Shown here: positions 42,289 through 43,809 of the stretch, piece after piece
Layout of the letters: every line of letters begins with the position of its first letter
How positions within the stretch are numbered: the first letter of the stretch is position 1
Origin: Chthonomonadaceae bacterium
Lineage (GTDB): Bacteria; Armatimonadota; Chthonomonadetes; Chthonomonadales; Chthonomonadaceae
Length of the DNA: 43,809 nt
Direction: 5' to 3'
NCBI GenBank assembly: GCA_025054835.1
Contig: JANWZQ010000165.1
Coordinates: 1 to 43,809 of the forward strand
The notes under the pieces: model-generated
Told to the model about the DNA's origin: nothing
Seen by the model: only the letters and a program-made list of their open reading frames with translations
Database searches by the model: none
Position numbers and translations under genes: made by a program

Positions 42289-42498
42289 ATGAACGCTCCG
42301 AACGAACGGGGGTATGCGTCGTATCAGGAGGCAGTGCAACCGCCTGCAGAGGCCATTGTACAGGCCGCTCTACCTCACGATCGCACTGTATGGATGCTCT
42401 ACCAGCGCCTGCGCAACGAGGGCTATCCACCGGAACAGGCGCTGGCAGTAGCGCTGTTCCACTGGCAGGAGGCCAGCGACGCGCGCCTGCGTGCGTGA
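42289..42498 (+). CDS. 69-residue hypothetical protein
   Basis: Unknown function. The protein is soluble and probably helical: NERGYASYQEAVQPPAEAIV, then DRTVWMLYQRLRNEGYPPEQ and ALAVALFHWQEA. The NEGYPPEQALAVALFHW part looks like a UBA- or helix-turn-helix-sized three-helix bundle, but I cannot assign it. AGGGAG lies eight bases before the ATG at 42289; the open frame to 42175 has no support. It is divergent from the ABC-F gene, with a palindrome between them, and 156 bases upstream of a DUF2490 gene. No promoter of good quality is seen. A TACAAT at 42251-42256 lacks a -35 partner. Confidence 0.65.
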   Translation: MNAPNERGYASYQEAVQPPAEAIVQAALPHDRTVWMLYQRLRNEGYPPEQALAVALFHWQEASDARLRA

Positions 42499-42654
42499 TA
42501 CCAATTTCGTTCCGCGCCGGCACATAGCACACCACAGGCCCCTGCAGATCCAAACGGGTGCAGATTCGCTGGCACGCTGAGACAGACGCATCCGGTACGG
42601 CATCTGAACAGGATCTGCCACGCGAAACCCGTTTCAGGCGCAAGGGAAGAGGGT
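42499..42654. other. Intergenic stretch without recognised promoter or gene
   Basis: 156 bases between the 69-residue protein and the first DUF2490 gene. I see only a spaced inverted pair AAACGGGT and ACCCGTTT (about 60 bases apart) and the AGGGAAGAGGG ribosome-binding region before 42655. Confidence 0.5.
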
Positions 42655-43338
42655 ATGGTGCGTCGCTGGGTGAGGGTGGGGCTGTGGAGCCTGCTTGGCA
42701 TGCTCTGCTGTGCGTCGGGAGCACGCGGTGCCGAGTTCGACTCGCAACTCTGGACCCAGTACAACTTCCATGTTCAGCATAGAGACCGCTTCCGGCTGCT
42801 GGTCGATTTCAACTTCCGCTGGGGAGACAACTACGGCCGCACATCACAGGTGGTTGTCCGGGCGACTGCTGGCTATCAGTTACGTCGGAACCTGTCGTTG
42901 TGGATCGGTCACGCATGGACCCCCACGTTCATCCCGGAGTTCAACAGCGAGGATCGATGGTTTCCGCAGGTCCTGCTCGAGGACCGCTACCCGTGGGGCC
43001 AGATGATCAACCGCACCCGTCTGGAGTTTCGCGCCATCGCCGGCGCGGGAGGAACCTCGGTGCGGTTGCGCCACCTGCTGCGCTTCTCCCGTCCTGTGGA
43101 CCGGGCGAAACGCTGGAGTGCGATTGTCTGGGACGAGCTGTTCTGGAACCTGAACAGCACGCCTGCGGGTCCGGAGGCGGGGTTTGATCAGAACCGGATC
43201 TTTCTGGGTGTCGGATACACGATCGATCAGCACACGCGTGTGGATCTGGGGTACATGGCCAATCACATCAACCCGCCGCGGAACCGGCCAGACAGACATC
43301 TGGATGTCCTCTGGATAACGATGAACTACAGTCTGTAG
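42655..43338 (+). CDS. DUF2490 outer-membrane-barrel-like protein, copy 1
   Basis: 227 residues. A signal peptide (VGLWSLLGMLCCASGARGAE) is followed by alternating beta-strand patterns with many aromatic ends (FDSQLWTQYNFHVQHRDRFR, WSAIVWDELFWNLN). It ends in a C-terminal aromatic-hydrophobic strand (LDVLWITMNYSL), as in outer-membrane beta-barrels. The pattern DSQLW and the final strands match DUF2490, whose function is unknown. AGGGAAGAGGG directly precedes the ATG at 42655. A second, collinear copy begins 829 bases downstream; the two share 114 perfectly identical bases in the middle of the gene. It is followed by a terminator-like hairpin. Confidence 0.85.
   Translation: MVRRWVRVGLWSLLGMLCCASGARGAEFDSQLWTQYNFHVQHRDRFRLLVDFNFRWGDNYGRTSQVVVRATAGYQLRRNLSLWIGHAWTPTFIPEFNSEDRWFPQVLLEDRYPWGQMINRTRLEFRAIAGAGGTSVRLRHLLRFSRPVDRAKRWSAIVWDELFWNLNSTPAGPEAGFDQNRIFLGVGYTIDQHTRVDLGYMANHINPPRNRPDRHLDVLWITMNYSL
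42867..42980. repeat. 114-base perfect repeat, copy 1
   Basis: Identical base for base to 43696-43809. It lies in the same reading frame and at the same position of the two DUF2490 genes. The sequence just before it is clearly diverged between the copies. Confidence 0.95.
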
Positions 43339-43404
43339 AAAGCCCGGGTGCTGGCAGAGCATATCAGTGATATGAACAATCGCTGCCGGGACTGCCGGTA
43401 CAGC

Positions 43405-43425
43405 AGTGCTCGCGCAGCGCTTTTT
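43405..43425 (+). terminator. Intrinsic terminator after DUF2490 copy 1
   Basis: AGTGCT (43405-43410) pairs with AGCGCT (43416-43421) through six base pairs, one a G-U wobble. The loop has five bases, and the stem runs into TTTTT (43421-43425). Confidence 0.6.
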
Positions 43426-43483
43426 ATGTGCAGGCAGGTTCTGTCGCAAAAAAGCCCGGCAGGTCACGGGGAGAAAAGGGAAC

Positions 43484-43809
43484 ATGAGGCGTTGTTGGAG
43501 AGGAATGAGCGCAGGGCTCTTGCTGATCATGGTCTTCTATGCATCAGAGGCGCGGGGCGTCGAGGTAGACTCTCAGCTCTGGACTCAGCACAATTTCAAC
43601 TTCCGCTATAGAGACCGCTTTCGTCTGCTGTTCGAGGTCCAGCCTCGATGGGGCGATAACTATGGTCGCACGTCGCAACTGCTGATCCGGACCATTGCTG
43701 GCTATCAGTTACGTCGGAACCTGTCGTTGTGGATCGGTCACGCATGGACCCCCACGTTCATCCCGGAGTTCAACAGCGAGGATCGATGGTTTCCGCAGGT
43801 CCTGCTCGA
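43484..43809 (+). CDS. DUF2490 protein, copy 2, 3'-truncated by window edge
   Basis: The first 108 residues are present. A signal peptide (MSAGLLLIMVFYASEARGVE) is followed by VDSQLWTQHNFNFRYRDRFR, RWGDNYGRTSQLLIRTIAGY and then WIGHAWTPTFIPEFNSEDRW, as in copy 1. The first 71 codons align with copy 1 without gaps but with many differences. From 43696 to the window end the DNA is identical to copy 1. GGGGAGAAAAGGG precedes the ATG at 43484. The rest of the gene is outside the window. Confidence 0.85.
   Translation, partial: MRRCWRGMSAGLLLIMVFYASEARGVEVDSQLWTQHNFNFRYRDRFRLLFEVQPRWGDNYGRTSQLLIRTIAGYQLRRNLSLWIGHAWTPTFIPEFNSEDRWFPQVLL
43696..43809. repeat. 114-base perfect repeat, copy 2 (reaches window end)
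   Basis: Identical to 42867-42980, at an offset of 829 bases equal to the distance between the two gene starts. The repeat may continue beyond the window. Confidence 0.95.

Overview
The window is about 44 kb of GC-rich (roughly 60%) bacterial chromosome, densely coded on both strands. It has no tRNA, rRNA, CRISPR array, phage or transposase that I can see. It suggests a Gram-negative (diderm) bacterium: a Wza-type polysaccharide export protein, DUF2490 outer-membrane-barrel-like proteins and a flagellin are present. A short type II pseudopilin of the DUF1559-like type, a DUF6784/6785-like giant membrane protein, GH172/GH43 carbohydrate enzymes and standalone BatA/VWA proteins together resemble Armatimonadota. 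That placement is inferred from gene content, not proven. Promoters are very close to the sigma-70 consensus (several TTGACx-17/18-TATAAT-like sites), which makes transcription units easy to outline.

Layout. 1-1404: 3' part of a flagellin. 1443-7183 (minus): a tight five-gene operon dppA-pyrF-GH172-tsaE-tsaB. 7436-9898: an aldo/keto reductase (plus) convergent with rarA (minus). 10012-14975 (plus): a polysaccharide unit of two GT2 glycosyltransferases, an O-antigen ligase/polymerase with TPRs, and a metallophosphoesterase, behind a consensus promoter. 14993-15937 (minus): a second aldo/keto reductase, divergent from lepA. 16058-21984 (plus): lepA, a GH43 arabinanase-like enzyme, a beta-hydroxyacid dehydrogenase, and a secreted M28 peptidase with its own promoter. 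22036-25308 (minus): an AftB-like GT-C membrane enzyme and a Wza/SLBB exporter separated by a strong hairpin. 25536-26174 (plus): a standalone protein resembling DnaA domain I. 26266-31944 (minus): an operon hisD - small TM protein - hisH - hisA - two paralogous TM/coiled-coil proteins - BatA/VWA. 32185-34259 (plus): pseudopilin and MTA/SAH-deaminase-like amidohydrolase. 34249-36237 (minus): large multi-pass membrane protein. 36350-40337 (plus): kynureninase, kynurenine formamidase-like cyclase, zinc-ribbon protein and phosphoglucose isomerase. 40353-42149 (minus): Uup-type ABC-F ATPase. 42289-43809 (plus): a 69-aa protein and two tandem DUF2490 genes, the second cut by the window end.

How the genes work together. 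Two blocks (10.0-15.0 kb and 22.0-25.3 kb) look like parts of an envelope polysaccharide pathway: assembly, polymerisation/ligation and export. The GH172, GH43, M28 and DppA proteins suggest degradation of arabinose/fructose-type glycans and peptides. Housekeeping genes (pyrF, tsaE/tsaB, hisA/H/D, lepA, pgi, rarA) are mixed into operons with unusual partners. The most notable are the two-paralogue coiled-coil/VWA membrane set at the end of the histidine operon and the GH172 protein within the pyrF/t6A operon.

No stretch over 300 bases lacks a gene. The largest gaps (7184-7435, 25309-25535, 31945-32184, 42499-42654) hold promoters, inverted repeats or nothing recognisable. Both window edges lie inside genes that are commonly multi-copy (flagellin; a 114-base repeat in DUF2490), so they could be assembly breakpoints.
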